Part shown: positions 34,180-43,309 of the stretch, in pieces
Layout of the letters: every line of letters begins with the position of its first letter
How positions within the stretch are numbered: position 1 is the first letter of the stretch
Source of the DNA: Paraflavitalea soli
GTDB taxonomy: Bacteria; Bacteroidota; Bacteroidia; Chitinophagales; Chitinophagaceae
Assembly: GCF_003555545.1 (NCBI RefSeq)
Contig: NZ_CP032157.1
Coordinates: 7,878,546-7,942,545, forward strand
Direction: 5' to 3'
Length of the DNA stretch: 64,000 nucleotides
The notes under the pieces: generated by a model
Seen by the model: the letters and a program-made list of their open reading frames with translations, nothing else
What the model was told of the DNA's origin: nothing
Databases searched by the model: none
Position numbers and translations under genes: made by a program

Positions 34180-35088
34180 ATGCAGCATACTTGTATAGTC
34201 ATCGTGGGTCCTACCGCCGTGGGTAAAACAGCCCTCGCTATTCGTATGGCTGAGCATTTTAATACGGCCATCATTTCGGCCGATTCCCGGCAGTGCTACC
34301 GCGAAATGACCATTGGCGTGGCGAAGCCCTCCGTAGAAGAACTCGCCCGCGTACACCATTATTTTATCAACTCCCATTCCATACACCAGGAGGTCAATGC
34401 AGCCCTGTTTGAACAATATGCGCTACAGTCCGTTAACTACCTGTACGGGCAGCGGGCGGTGGCTGTTATGACAGGGGGCACAGGGCTCTATGTAAAGGCT
34501 TTTTGTGAGGGCCTGGATGATATACCCCCCGTTTCCCTCGAAGTGCGCGAGCGCATCACAAAGGAGTTTCAGCAGCAGGGCCTTGCCTGGCTTCAACAGG
34601 AGGTGGCCGAGCAGGATCCCCTCTATTACAGTACAGGGGAAATTCAGAATCCTCACCGCCTCCTGAGGGCATTGGAGGTGAAACTGGTCACCGGTCAGTC
34701 AATCCGTACTTTCCAGCAGGGCAAAAAGGCAATAAGACCGTTCCGTATTGTTAAAATTGGACTCGAATTGCCCAAAGAAGATTTACACCGCAACATCAAC
34801 CAGCGCGTAGAAAATATGATGCAGGAGGGATTGTTGGAAGAAGTACAGTCCTTGCTGCCCTGGCGCCACCTCAATGCACTTCAAACCGTGGGATACAATG
34901 AGTTGTTTCAATACCTGGACGGTAATTGTACCCTTCCGGAGGCCGTGGAGGCGATCAAGACCAACACCCGCCATTACGCAAAAAGACAAATGACCTGGTT
35001 TCGCAAAAGCATTGACATACAATGGTTTTCTCCCACCAACGATGCCGCCATCCTGGATTATTGCCAGTCAGTAATGGCTGGAGCCTGA
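34180..35088 (+). CDS. miaA: tRNA dimethylallyltransferase
   Basis: The protein has 302 residues, the standard length. Seen: P-loop IVGPTAVGKTALAIRMAE, DSRQCYREMTIGVAKPS, the HYFINSHSI and AVMTGGTGLYVKAFCEGLDD blocks, NPHRLLRALEV, and GYNELFQYLDG ... ETTRHYAKRQMTWFRK-like ending TNTRHYAKRQMTWFRK. The enzyme transfers a dimethylallyl group to A37 of tRNAs reading codons that begin with U. It lies alone between an R1 repeat and the candidate small RNA, all on the plus strand. Confidence 0.97.
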   Translation: MQHTCIVIVGPTAVGKTALAIRMAEHFNTAIISADSRQCYREMTIGVAKPSVEELARVHHYFINSHSIHQEVNAALFEQYALQSVNYLYGQRAVAVMTGGTGLYVKAFCEGLDDIPPVSLEVRERITKEFQQQGLAWLQQEVAEQDPLYYSTGEIQNPHRLLRALEVKLVTGQSIRTFQQGKKAIRPFRIVKIGLELPKEDLHRNINQRVENMMQEGLLEEVQSLLPWRHLNALQTVGYNELFQYLDGNCTLPEAVEAIKTNTRHYAKRQMTWFRKSIDIQWFSPTNDAAILDYCQSVMAGA

Positions 35089-35214
35089 AAACCGGGCCAC
35101 TTCAGGAGCAGAATGGCAACAGCTAAGAAGTAATACTTAGCCAAACGTAAATTTTGTTAATATTAGGTATAGAAGGTGATTTGGATGTGAAATTATTCTA
35201 ATAAGATAACCGAC

Positions 35215-35351
35215 TTTTGTAATGCCAAACAACCAGCCGGGAGCGAATCCCGGCAATCCGTAGAGATCCCCTGTGAGGACTTTAAAGTGAAGGGTTAAGG
35301 TTTTTAAAAGAACCTTGAAAACAAACCCCGCCTTTTCAGGCGGGGTTTATT
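35215..35351 (+). ncRNA. Candidate structured small RNA with its own terminator
   Basis: Downstream of miaA is a ~135-base stretch without a reading frame that contains, in order, CCGGGA-gcgaa-TCCCGG, an ACTTTAAAGT palindrome between CCCT and AGGG, AAGGTT-loop-AACCTT, and the terminator at 35323-35351. Successive compact hairpins ending in a strong terminator suggest a stand-alone RNA. It did not match tmRNA, RNase P or a riboswitch I could recognise. A Bacteroidota 6S-like RNA is one possibility but unproven. The 5' end is a guess. Confidence 0.45.
35323..35351 (+). terminator. Intrinsic terminator of the candidate small RNA
   Basis: AAACCCCGCC (35323-35332) pairs with GGCGGGGTTT (35339-35348) around a TTTTCA loop, with T-rich sequence after. 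Confidence 0.85.
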
Positions 35352-35390
35352 ATTTCGATCTCAATAAAGTATTTCTTATTCTCTCTTCTT

Positions 35391-35588
35391 TGTCATCTCG
35401 CTCTTCCTTGTCATCTCGAACGGAGCGCATTCTTCTTTTGTCATCGAACGAACCGCATTCTTTCTTTCATTTCGAACGAAGCGCATTCTTCCATTGTCAT
35501 TTCGAACGAAGCACAGCGTAGTGAGAAATCCGCTATCGAAGCAAAGGATTGCCGATTCACGATTGCCGATTCACGATTGCCGACTGCC
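35391..35588. repeat. R3 tandem units followed by heptamer tract A
   Basis: TCATYTCGAACG-type units begin at 35393, 35411, 35441, 35467 and 35497. The last runs into GTAGTGAGAAATCCGCTATC, and then six heptamers lie at 35547-35588 (gattgcc, gattcac, gattgcc, gattcac, gattgcc, gactgcc). The tract ends one base before the stop codon of the leftward porin gene. Besides these repeats and the small RNA, the 35089-35589 gap holds no gene. Confidence 0.88.
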
Positions 35589-35589
35589 G

Positions 35590-37173
35590 TTACAGCTTGA
35601 TCCCAAACGTCAGCATAATATTGCTGCTCTGGTCTTTGATCGTAGCGTAGGTATTCGCCCGTGGCGCATCCACCCGGTAAGGGAAGTCACTATCCTTGTT
35701 CAGACTGTGTACATACGTCACATCAATAAAGATCCCATGATCACGATAACCCAGGCCGCCACTCAGGTTCATTTTATGCGCCTTCAGTTCTTTGTCTTCA
35801 TAAGGGTTGCCATAATAAGCAAATCCAAGCCTTGTCATGATCGTATTGAACTTCAGCTCGCCACCCACCCGGAAGTTCAGCGCGCCTTTATAGGATTTTT
35901 TCACCGCCTCTGTTACCTGCTTGAAATATTCTCCTTCCCCGTTGTCTTCTGCTTCATTGAATCTGGAGCTGCCATACGTTACATATTCAATATCTGCAGA
36001 AATGAATCCCTTTTGACGGGAGATATCCTCTACTTCATTCAATACATACGAACCGCTCACCATGAATTTCCAGGGCGATACCAGGTCGTACTTGAATTCA
36101 GGATCTTTCTTGGCATCGAATAAGATCGGGGATTGGATGCTGTCTAATCCAGGTTTGCCCGGAAACAGGTCCTCTACGTCCGTTACCATTTTACTGGATG
36201 TCTTGTCTTTCAGCGCATACAAACTAGGGCTATGTACAGCTACCCCGATCCGCAATCTTTCTACAGGTTTGAAGATCACCCCCAGCTTGGCATTGATACC
36301 AACCCCTTTGGAAGTAAATTCTTCCGTATACCTGGAATAATTAAAATCATTCAGAACTTTAGAAGCATCTGATTCCGTAAAAGTGCTGTTGCGCTGATAG
36401 TTCACGATCGGTATACCCACACTACCACCGATATACAGTTTATCGTCCATATTCGAGGCAAAGCCCAGCGCTATCTCCGTGATACCTCCTTTCGTCGTGA
36501 TCTGTTTCTCCTGGTTCACGATCCCTACATCTTCTGCACGGGAGAATACCGTTCCCTGCCCATTCGGCCCCTTTTCTACATCTACCAGGTAAGTGTACAA
36601 CGACATCCTCGTGAGCACCGACACAGAACGGTCGTCGATGGCATTATTGATGATCTGCTCATCCGTCAGAGAAGGATTGTTGTGGCGCTGGTTCGTATAA
36701 TAATTGAAAAACTCATTGGCCAGTGGTTCCGTAAAGGAGCTGTAATCATTCGTCCCTTTATAATAATAGCTGCCGGCAAAATTGGCCGTGCGGTTTACAC
36801 CAATACTGAAGGCCTTGCTCGACCACTTACTGTACTTATCACCCCAGCCAAATACAAATCCCGAAGCGCCCAGGTTAAAACGGTTGAGGCCATCCGCACT
36901 GGCATCCGTTTCCCGGAAACTGCCTTTACTTTTAGCCATCGTGAACCCAGGGCTCAATACAAGCTCACTGGTCTTATAAAAACCCAGGCCTGCAGGATTT
37001 ACCCACAGGTTGGTGATCTCGCCTCCCAGGGCGCCCATAGCGCCTCCAATAGCCTGGCTGCGGGCCGAACCTTGTGGTACATTCCAACTCATGCGCAAGG
37101 CATCTTCCGGTATCTGGGCCATCGCCTGCTGTCCGGCAAGTAATACGGCGATCAGGTAAAGTTTTCTGTTCAT
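35590..37173 (-). CDS. OmpP1/FadL-like outer-membrane transport protein
   Basis: About 527 residues from the ATG at 37173, with signal peptide MNRKLYLIAVLLAGQQAMAQ. Near the N-terminus GSARSQAIGGAMGALGGEITNLWVNPAGLGFYKTSELVLSPG resembles the opening of FadL-type and PorV-type beta-barrels (NPAGL motif). The rest is a long alternating barrel with MDDKLYIGGSVGIPIVNY, GINAKLGVIFKPVERLRIGVAVHSPS and FRVGGELKFNTIMTRLGFAYYGNPY, ending in LTFGIKL. FadL proteins let hydrophobic compounds cross the outer membrane. The gene downstream on the map side is a repeat block; upstream lies a divergent-direction neighbour of the same strand at 37270, likely a separate transcript or a loose operon. Confidence 0.8.
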   Translation of the reverse strand: MNRKLYLIAVLLAGQQAMAQIPEDALRMSWNVPQGSARSQAIGGAMGALGGEITNLWVNPAGLGFYKTSELVLSPGFTMAKSKGSFRETDASADGLNRFNLGASGFVFGWGDKYSKWSSKAFSIGVNRTANFAGSYYYKGTNDYSSFTEPLANEFFNYYTNQRHNNPSLTDEQIINNAIDDRSVSVLTRMSLYTYLVDVEKGPNGQGTVFSRAEDVGIVNQEKQITTKGGITEIALGFASNMDDKLYIGGSVGIPIVNYQRNSTFTESDASKVLNDFNYSRYTEEFTSKGVGINAKLGVIFKPVERLRIGVAVHSPSLYALKDKTSSKMVTDVEDLFPGKPGLDSIQSPILFDAKKDPEFKYDLVSPWKFMVSGSYVLNEVEDISRQKGFISADIEYVTYGSSRFNEAEDNGEGEYFKQVTEAVKKSYKGALNFRVGGELKFNTIMTRLGFAYYGNPYEDKELKAHKMNLSGGLGYRDHGIFIDVTYVHSLNKDSDFPYRVDAPRANTYATIKDQSSNIMLTFGIKL

Positions 37174-37269
37174 GTGTTTATATTCAAAATGATCGGGGAA
37201 GTATAAAAAAAGAGGAATCAAAATTCAAGACATCTTAAATCCTGTTTCCTCTCATAGTATTTTGCTATG

Positions 37270-38082
37270 TTAGTTACCACGGCTGGGTCTGCTAACGCCG
37301 CCACCGCCTCCGCCGCCACTGCTTCCACCGCTGCTGCCAGAAGAAGAGCTGCTGCTGGAGGATGAGGGTGTATAACTGCGTGAAGAGGAGGAGTTATCAG
37401 GCGTATAGGTCCGCGTAGGCCGGTCGTTGGAAGAGCCCGGTGAATAATACGTATTCCGGCCGCTGCCGCTTTCATTGGAAAATACCTTCCGGATGCTGCT
37501 GCCAAGGCTGGTACCCGTGCGCGTATTGCTGTTGTTATAGCTGGGAGCGCCATACCGCAGGTTACTCATTTTAGAATTGCTGAGCGGACGGTTGCTATTG
37601 TTGTAATTGTTGTTGGTATACCGGCTCAGGTTGAAATTGCGTACCGCCGTATACACAGGTACATTGCCCTTCGGATTCACAATGATGATGCCGGGACAGT
37701 AAGGATTGTAAAAACTGTTCCACGCATAATAACTGTTGAAATAACTATTGAAATTATTGTAGTAATAAGGATTGTAACCCGCATAGCCGTAGCCCATATT
37801 CCAGTTGCTGTAGCGATAGTCATTCCAGTCATAATCATCAAAAGCGCTCCAGCGGTAGCGATCCCGCACCCGCATACGCAGCCAGCGGTCATCCGATGAA
37901 TTGGTATAGTATTCCTCGTTGCGATAACCATCCCGCTTCTTTTCCGTCTCTACATAGGCGGCACCATCACGGGCTGGTGAATAGTACACATCATCCGGCG
38001 TTTTCGTTTGCCCGGTCCGGGAAACCGAACAGCTGGAGAAAGCGGTTACTGCAATAGCAGTGAAAAGTAGAAGTCGGGACAT
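37270..38082 (-). CDS. Low-complexity Tyr/Asn/Ser/Gly-rich lipoprotein
   Basis: The protein has 270 residues. The leader MSRLLLFTAIAVTAFSSC ends in a lipobox with Cys at 18. A short charged segment (ARDGAAYVETEKKRDGYRNEEYY, RWLRMRVRDRYRW) precedes a Tyr/Asn-rich middle (YGYAGYNPYYYNNFNSYFNS) with one conserved-looking island CPGIIIVNPKGNVPVYT. The C-terminus is Ser runs followed by GGSSGGGGGGGVSRPSRGN. It is probably surface exposed and partly disordered. I do not recognise a function. Similar lipoproteins occur next to housekeeping genes in related genomes as I recall. proS begins 213 bases away in the other direction, so the two share a divergent promoter region. Confidence 0.65.
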   Translation of the reverse strand: MSRLLLFTAIAVTAFSSCSVSRTGQTKTPDDVYYSPARDGAAYVETEKKRDGYRNEEYYTNSSDDRWLRMRVRDRYRWSAFDDYDWNDYRYSNWNMGYGYAGYNPYYYNNFNSYFNSYYAWNSFYNPYCPGIIIVNPKGNVPVYTAVRNFNLSRYTNNNYNNSNRPLSNSKMSNLRYGAPSYNNSNTRTGTSLGSSIRKVFSNESGSGRNTYYSPGSSNDRPTRTYTPDNSSSSRSYTPSSSSSSSSSGSSGGSSGGGGGGGVSRPSRGN

Positions 38083-38295
38083 GATTAGTGCGATTTTAAT
38101 GTTTTACGATGCGAAGTTGCTACTTTTGCGTTCTTTCTGAATAAAATTACAATAAAAAGGCGGCCAATTCCATTAAAAAATGTGGCCGGAATGTTAAAGT
38201 TGACCATGAAAATCAGCCTTAAATCGGCAATTTTGGTCGATGGATCGGCTTTCCCGATCGACCGGTAAAACCGCCTGTGATTAATATCGTAAAAA

Positions 38296-39774
38296 ATGAG
38301 CAAAGAGATCACCAGCAGAAGTGCAGATTATTCGCAATGGTACAATGACCTCGTCATCAAAGGCAGCCTGGCCGACTATTCCGCTGTACGCGGTTGTATG
38401 GTAATAAAACCCTATGGGTTTGCCCTCTGGGAAAACATGCGCGATGCCCTCGACAAAATGTTCAAGGACACCGGCCATGTCAATGCCTATTTCCCCATTT
38501 TTATTCCCAAAAGCCTCTTTGAGGCCGAAGAAAAGAATGCGGAAGGTTTTGCCAAAGAATGCGCCGTGGTTACCCATTACCGCCTGAAAGGCGATCCTGC
38601 CCATAAAGGCAAATTGATTGTAGACCCCGAAGCCAAACTGGAAGAAGAACTCGTGGTGCGTCCTACCAGCGAGGCCATCATCTGGAATACCTATAAGAAC
38701 TGGATACAGAGCTACCGCGACCTGCCCATTCTCATCAACCAGTGGGCCAATGTCGTGCGTTGGGAAATGCGTACCCGCCTTTTCCTGCGTACCGCCGAAT
38801 TCCTGTGGCAGGAAGGCCATACCGCCCACGCCACCGCCAAAGAAGCCGTGGCAGAAGCAGAACAAATGCTCCATGTATATGCCGATTTTGTGGAGAACTG
38901 GATGGCCCTGCCCGTGATCAAAGGATTGAAAACAGAAAGCGAACGTTTTGCCGGCGCCGTGGAAACCTATTGCATCGAAGCCCTCATGCAGGATGGTAAA
39001 GCCCTCCAGGCTGGCACTTCCCACTTCCTCGGACAGAACTTTGCCAAAGCCTTTGAAGTGAAATTCTCTGATAAAGAAAATAAACTCGATTACGTATGGG
39101 CTACCAGCTGGGGCGTAAGTACCCGCCTGATCGGAGCCCTCGTAATGGCCCACAGCGATGATGAAGGATTGATCCTGCCGCCAAAGATCGCTCCCCACCA
39201 GGTAGTGATCGTGCCCATTTATAAAGGCGAGGAAAGTAAACCTGTGATCGACGCAAAAGCCAAAGCCCTGGCCGCAGAACTGAAAGCTGCCGGTATCCGT
39301 GTAAAATTTGATGACAACGACAATACCCGCCCGGGCTGGAAGTTTGCCGAATATGAAATGAAAGGCGTGCCCGTACGCATTGCCATCGGCGCCCGCGATA
39401 TTGAGAACAATGTGGCCGAACTGGCCCGCCGCGATACCCGCGAAAAGACCAGCGTATCACTCGATGGTTTGGCCGCCCGTGTCATTGCGCTGCTCGATGA
39501 AATTCAGCAGGCCATTTACAACAAAGCCCTGGCCTACCGCGATGAGCACATCACCAGGGTCAATTCCTGGGACGAGTTCGTAAAGGTGTTGAATGAGAAA
39601 GGCGGTTTCGTTTCTGCCCATTGGGATGGTACAGCCGAAACAGAAGAAAAGATCAAGGAACAAACCAAAGCCACCATTCGTTGCATTCCCCTCGACAATG
39701 CACAGGAAGAAGGCGTTTGTGTGTTGAGCGGTAAGCCCAGCAAACAAAGGGTGCTTTTTGCCCAGGCTTATTAA
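38296..39774 (+). CDS. proS: Prolyl-tRNA synthetase (class II, archaeal/eukaryal-type, ProS type 3)
   Basis: The protein has 492 residues, the length of the short form without an editing insert. Class II motifs are seen: motif 1 around [10 protein letters not shown], motif 2 [27 protein letters not shown], motif 3 [24 protein letters not shown], plus the YRLKGDP and [11 protein letters not shown] blocks. The anticodon-binding domain ([10 protein letters not shown]) is followed by the C-terminal zinc-binding-like domain with [18 protein letters not shown]. It charges tRNA-Pro with proline in the cytoplasm. It is monocistronic and followed by repeats. Confidence 0.97.
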   Translation: MSKEITSRSADYSQWYNDLVIKGSLADYSAVRGCMVIKPYGFALWENMRDALDKMFKDTGHVNAYFPIFIPKSLFEAEEKNAEGFAKECAVVTHYRLKGDPAHKGKLIVDPEAKLEEELVVRPTSEAIIWNTYKNWIQSYRDLPILINQWANVVRWEMRTRLFLRTAEFLWQEGHTAHATAKEAVAEAEQMLHVYADFVENWMALPVIKGLKTESERFAGAVETYCIEALMQDGKALQAGTSHFLGQNFAKAFEVKFSDKENKLDYVWATSWGVSTRLIGALVMAHSDDEGLILPPKIAPHQVVIVPIYKGEESKPVIDAKAKALAAELKAAGIRVKFDDNDNTRPGWKFAEYEMKGVPVRIAIGARDIENNVAELARRDTREKTSVSLDGLAARVIALLDEIQQAIYNKALAYRDEHITRVNSWDEFVKVLNEKGGFVSAHWDGTAETEEKIKEQTKATIRCIPLDNAQEEGVCVLSGKPSKQRVLFAQAY

Positions 39775-39844
39775 GAAAACGATAAGAATAAACTATAAAG
39801 ATTGGTTCATGCGCCGTAATGGAGTATGGACCATTTTTTTAGAC

Positions 39845-39975
39845 GTTAGCGGTTAGGTATTGGCTTTTAGCTAAAATCCACAGCCAACTGATAAGGCCTA
39901 AAAGCTAACTGCTAAAAGCTAATTTCTTGTTCCCAATCCTGGATTCTGAATTCTGTCTTCTGTATTCTGTATTCT
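39845..39975. repeat. Two heptamer tracts, one palindromic as a whole, before pntAA
   Basis: At 39845-39921 eleven heptamers include gttagcg, gttaggt, tttagct and then aaagcta, actgcta, aaagcta; the first half is roughly the inverse complement of the second, so the tract could fold. At 39941-39975 follow five units of type B (ggattct, gaattct, gtcttct, gtattct, gtattct). pntAA starts 35 bases later. Confidence 0.82.
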
Positions 39976-40009
39976 TCTCCCATTTTTCCTTACCTTGAAT
40001 GAATAATCA

Positions 40010-41125
40010 ATGGGTATGACGATCGGAATTTTAAAAGAATCATCAGCCGAAACACGCGTATCCCTGTTACCCGAAGCGGTAGCTACGCTCACCAAAAAAG
40101 GCATTACAGTACTGGTAGAGCAGGGGGCAGGCGAAACAGCGTACAGCAACGACCAGGAATATACAAAAGCAGGCGCCCAGATCAGGAACAGGCAGGAGCT
40201 ATTGCAATCCTCCGATATGATCCTTGCCATTCACCAGTTTCCCGAAGCCGGTTCCCTTTCTTCCAAAATAATCATCGGCGTTTACCAGCCTTTATTTCAT
40301 ACCGCCCTCATGCAGGATTGGGCTAAGCAGGGAGTGACCGCCTTTAGCCTCGATATGCTGCCCCGCACCACCCGGGCCCAAAGCATGGATGTCCTCAGCT
40401 CCCAGGCCAATATAGCAGGCTACAAAGCCGTATTGCTGGCCGCCAACAGCTATGGTCGTTATTTCCCCATGTTCATGACCGCTGCCGGAAGTATTGCACC
40501 TGCCAAAATATTGATCCTCGGTGCAGGCGTAGCAGGTTTGCAGGCCATTGCCACCGCACGCCGCCTGGGCGCAGTGGTAGAAGTATTTGATACACGCCCG
40601 GCCGTAAAGGAAGAGGTGATGAGCCTCGGGGCTAAGTTTGTAGAAGTCGAAGGCGCTGCCGATGCATCCAAAGCCGGCGGATATGCTGTAGAACAAAGCG
40701 AGGAATACAAACAACGCCAGCAGCAGAAGATCACCGAAAGCATTGCCAAGGCCGATATCATTGTTACTACCGCACAAATACCGGGTAAGAAAGCCCCCAT
40801 ACTTATCACCGAACCCATGCTCGCTAATATGCGCAATGGATCCGTGATCGTTGACCTGGCTGCTGCTACCGGGGGCAACACACCTTTTACAAAGAACAAT
40901 GAGACCGTAGCATACAATGGCGTGCGCATCATTGGCAACAGCAACCTGCCTGCCACCATGCCCTCCGATTCCAGCAAGCTATACGGTAAGAACATCCTGA
41001 ACTTTTTACAACTTATCATCAATAAGGAAGGCGCCATCCACCTCAATTGGGACGACGACCTGGTAAAGGGCGCCTGTATCACCCACAACGGCGAAGTAGT
41101 GAATGAGCGCGTAAAGAATACATAG
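40010..41125 (+). CDS. pntAA: NAD(P) transhydrogenase alpha subunit, NAD(H)-binding part
   Basis: The protein has 371 residues, corresponding to the soluble domain I of the transhydrogenase; a start at 40016 is nearly as good. TIGILKESSAETRVSLLPEAVATL opens it like alanine dehydrogenase. The Rossmann motif is ILGAGVAGLQAIATARRLGAVVEVFDTRP, followed by KFVEVEGA, IVTTAQIPGKKAPILIT and VIVDLAAATGGN. The complex in the inner membrane couples proton entry to hydride transfer from NADH to NADP+. The next two genes supply the membrane parts, as in the three-subunit form. Confidence 0.96.
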   Translation: MGMTIGILKESSAETRVSLLPEAVATLTKKGITVLVEQGAGETAYSNDQEYTKAGAQIRNRQELLQSSDMILAIHQFPEAGSLSSKIIIGVYQPLFHTALMQDWAKQGVTAFSLDMLPRTTRAQSMDVLSSQANIAGYKAVLLAANSYGRYFPMFMTAAGSIAPAKILILGAGVAGLQAIATARRLGAVVEVFDTRPAVKEEVMSLGAKFVEVEGAADASKAGGYAVEQSEEYKQRQQQKITESIAKADIIVTTAQIPGKKAPILITEPMLANMRNGSVIVDLAAATGGNTPFTKNNETVAYNGVRIIGNSNLPATMPSDSSKLYGKNILNFLQLIINKEGAIHLNWDDDLVKGACITHNGEVVNERVKNT

Positions 41126-41256
41126 TTGCGGGTGTCGTGTGTAAGGTTTCGTGTTGCTCCGCAACTTATCAGACTGACTAAATTTTAACGACCGATATTT
41201 AAGAAAAGGGTGGGTGCTAGAGTTCCTTGTTTTTTATTAACGAGCTAAGTCTAAAG

Positions 41257-41291
41257 AACCCGAAACACCAAACCCAAAACTCAAAACAGTA
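41257..41291. repeat. Heptamer tract of the AACCCAA type before pntAB
   Basis: Five units, aacccga, aacacca, aacccaa, aactcaa, aacagta, end two bases before the ATG at 41294. Confidence 0.7.
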
Positions 41292-41293
41292 TT

Positions 41294-41605
41294 ATGGAAG
41301 CAGTGCTCAAATGGCTCTCCGATAGTCAACAGATCATCTACATCGTTATCCTCATGATCTTTGTAGGCATTGAAGTAATTGGCCGCGTACCCAGTGTGTT
41401 GCACACACCACTTATGAGTGGCGCCAATGCCATCCATGGCGTGGTCATCATTGGCGCCATCATCGTCATGGGCAAAGCCGAGAGCGATAATTATGTGGCC
41501 CTCATCCTCGGCTTCCTGGCCGTGATATTGGGCACCCTTAATGTAGTAGGCGGATTTGTGGTCACCGACCGGATGCTGGAAATGTTCAAGTCAAAGAAGA
41601 AATAA
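41294..41605 (+). CDS. pntAB: NAD(P) transhydrogenase alpha subunit, membrane part
   Basis: The protein has 103 residues with three to four membrane helices: IIYIVILMIFVGIEVIG, VVIIGAIIVMG, VALILGFLAVILGTLNVVGGFVVT, ending DRMLEMFKSKKK. GRVPSVLHTPLMSGANAIHGVVI is the conserved first-helix/loop block of domain II. It corresponds to PntA's C-terminal membrane segment as a separate gene. It lies between pntAA and pntB, with a heptamer tract on one side and an R2 hairpin on the other. Confidence 0.95.
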   Translation: MEAVLKWLSDSQQIIYIVILMIFVGIEVIGRVPSVLHTPLMSGANAIHGVVIIGAIIVMGKAESDNYVALILGFLAVILGTLNVVGGFVVTDRMLEMFKSKKK

Positions 41606-41610
41606 AAAAT

Positions 41611-41639
41611 GGTGGGTCGCCTTCCAAAGGCGGCTCACC
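41611..41639. repeat. R2 hairpin inside the transhydrogenase operon
   Basis: Arms GGTGGGTCGCC and GGCGGCTCACC with a 7-base loop, all 11 positions pairing if two G-U pairs are allowed. It lies 5 bases after pntAB and 30 before pntB, without the R1 part that accompanies other copies. No T-run follows. Confidence 0.85.
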
Positions 41640-41669
41640 GTTTTCCAAGGAAATAACGAACTATACGCT

Positions 41670-43193
41670 ATGGAATTCAGTATACTCACCTTGTGTTACC
41701 TGATTGGTTCAGTAACTTTTATTATTGGTCTTAAAATGTTGTCTAATCCGGCCACCGCGCGCAGGGGTAACCTCATAGCCGCCGTAGGCATGACAATAGC
41801 CATCATCGGCACCATCTTCCTGTACCGCGATGAGGATTCAGGCGAAAAATTGCACAACTACCTTTGGATATTTGGTGGCTTGATCATTGGAGGTATCATT
41901 GGTACCCTGGCTGCCAAAAAAGTAAAGATGACCGCCATGCCCGAAATGGTGAGCCTCTTCAATGGTATGGGTGGCGCCTGTGCCGCCCTGATCTCCATTA
42001 TTGAATTTGGCCATTACGCACATGCCGGTTTCAAAAATTCCATCCAGGAAGCGTATGAAGCGGGTGACCAGATAGACGATGCCGTACTTTCTCTCGGTGT
42101 ACAAACAGGTGTATTGATCACCATCTTCGCCGGACTCATCATTGGGTCTGTTTCTTTTGCAGGCAGTATGATCGCCTGGGGCAAGCTCAATGGGAAGATC
42201 AAAGATTTTGCTTTCAAAGGACAGCACATTGTCAACCAGGTCATCCTCGTCACCATCCTGGCCTTATCAACCTATATCATTTACAGGATCAAGATAAGTG
42301 TAGGTTCTACCGACGATGCACCTGAAGTGCCCCTGAACATTACGGGTATATCCCTCCTTTTTTATGGCGTACTCGCATTGTCCCTTTTATACGGCGTGTT
42401 GTTTGTAATGCCCATTGGAGGGGCCGATATGCCTGTGGTGATCTCCCTGCTCAATTCTTTTACAGGCGTGGCCGCAGCCTGCGGTGGTTTCCTGTATGAT
42501 AATAAGGTAATGCTTACCGGTGGTATCCTCGTTGGGGCGGCGGGTACTTTGCTCACCATCTTGATGTGTAAGGCCATGAACCGTTCCCTGCTCAATGTAT
42601 TGATCGGCTCATTCGGTGGAGGCAATAAGCCCGCCGGCGCCGGCGGCAGCAAAGAACAAGGCGCTTACAAAGAAATATCCCTCAGCGATACTGCTGTGAT
42701 CATGAGTTATGCCCACAAAGTGATGATCGTACCCGGGTACGGGTTGGCCGTGGCCCAGGCCCAGCATGCCTGTCATGAATTGGAAAAGTTACTCGAAAGC
42801 AAAGGTGTAGATGTGAAATATGCCATCCACCCCGTGGCTGGCCGTATGCCCGGCCACATGAATGTGCTTCTGGCCGAGGCCGATGTGAGTTACGACAAGC
42901 TGCAGGAAATGGAACAGGCCAATGAAGAGTTTCCTACCACCGATGTCGTCCTCATCCTGGGTGCCAATGATGTGGTGAATCCTGCGGCCAAAACCGATCC
43001 ATCTTCTCCCATATATGGTATGCCCATTCTCGATGTCGAACTGGCCAAAAATGTGATCGTCAACAAACGTTCCATGAAGCCCGGTTATGCCGGCATCGAA
43101 AACGATCTCTTCTTCCAGCCCAAAACCTCCATGCTCTTTGGCGATGCCAAAAAAGTATTGCAGGACCTGATTGCCGAGATCAAGAATTTGTAA
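41670..43193 (+). CDS. pntB: NAD(P) transhydrogenase beta subunit
   Basis: About 507 residues from the ATG at 41670; the frame upstream is repeat. Nine membrane helices in the first ~290 residues include MPEMVSLFNGMGGACAALIS, VQTGVLITIFAGLIIGSVSFAGSMIAWGKLNGKI and PIGGADMPVVISLLNSFTGVAAACGGFLYDN, then the NADP-binding domain III: VIMSYAHKVMIVPGYGLAVAQAQHACHELEKLLESKGVDVKYAIHPVAGRMPGHMNVLLAEADVSYDKL and DVVLILGANDVVNPAAKTDPSSPIYGMPIL. This is the standard PntB. The following octamer tract starts at the base after its stop codon. Confidence 0.97.
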   Translation: MEFSILTLCYLIGSVTFIIGLKMLSNPATARRGNLIAAVGMTIAIIGTIFLYRDEDSGEKLHNYLWIFGGLIIGGIIGTLAAKKVKMTAMPEMVSLFNGMGGACAALISIIEFGHYAHAGFKNSIQEAYEAGDQIDDAVLSLGVQTGVLITIFAGLIIGSVSFAGSMIAWGKLNGKIKDFAFKGQHIVNQVILVTILALSTYIIYRIKISVGSTDDAPEVPLNITGISLLFYGVLALSLLYGVLFVMPIGGADMPVVISLLNSFTGVAAACGGFLYDNKVMLTGGILVGAAGTLLTILMCKAMNRSLLNVLIGSFGGGNKPAGAGGSKEQGAYKEISLSDTAVIMSYAHKVMIVPGYGLAVAQAQHACHELEKLLESKGVDVKYAIHPVAGRMPGHMNVLLAEADVSYDKLQEMEQANEEFPTTDVVLILGANDVVNPAAKTDPSSPIYGMPILDVELAKNVIVNKRSMKPGYAGIENDLFFQPKTSMLFGDAKKVLQDLIAEIKNL

Positions 43194-43225
43194 AGAAGGC
43201 AAAGAGACAGCAAGGCATAAAGGCA
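43194..43225. repeat. Octamer tract directly after the pntB stop codon
   Basis: Units agaaggca, aagagaca, gcaaggca, taaaggca begin at 43194, immediately after the stop codon ending at 43193. They are the inverse complement of the NNNTTGCC-type octamers at 47172. Confidence 0.75.
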
Positions 43226-43309
43226 CGGGGCATTCGGTTTAGGAAACCAGCCTCCGGGATCGACATTTAATTTTTCAGCCGTAAATTTGCCGATTAATTC
43301 TATTTCAAT

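Noticed and set aside
35315-35521. Small protein after the candidate RNA
   Set aside because: The frame is made of R3 repeat units, with no sign of selection as protein.
38281-39198. Long minus-strand frame opposite proS
   Set aside because: It mirrors class II synthetase coding sequence and has no motif of its own.
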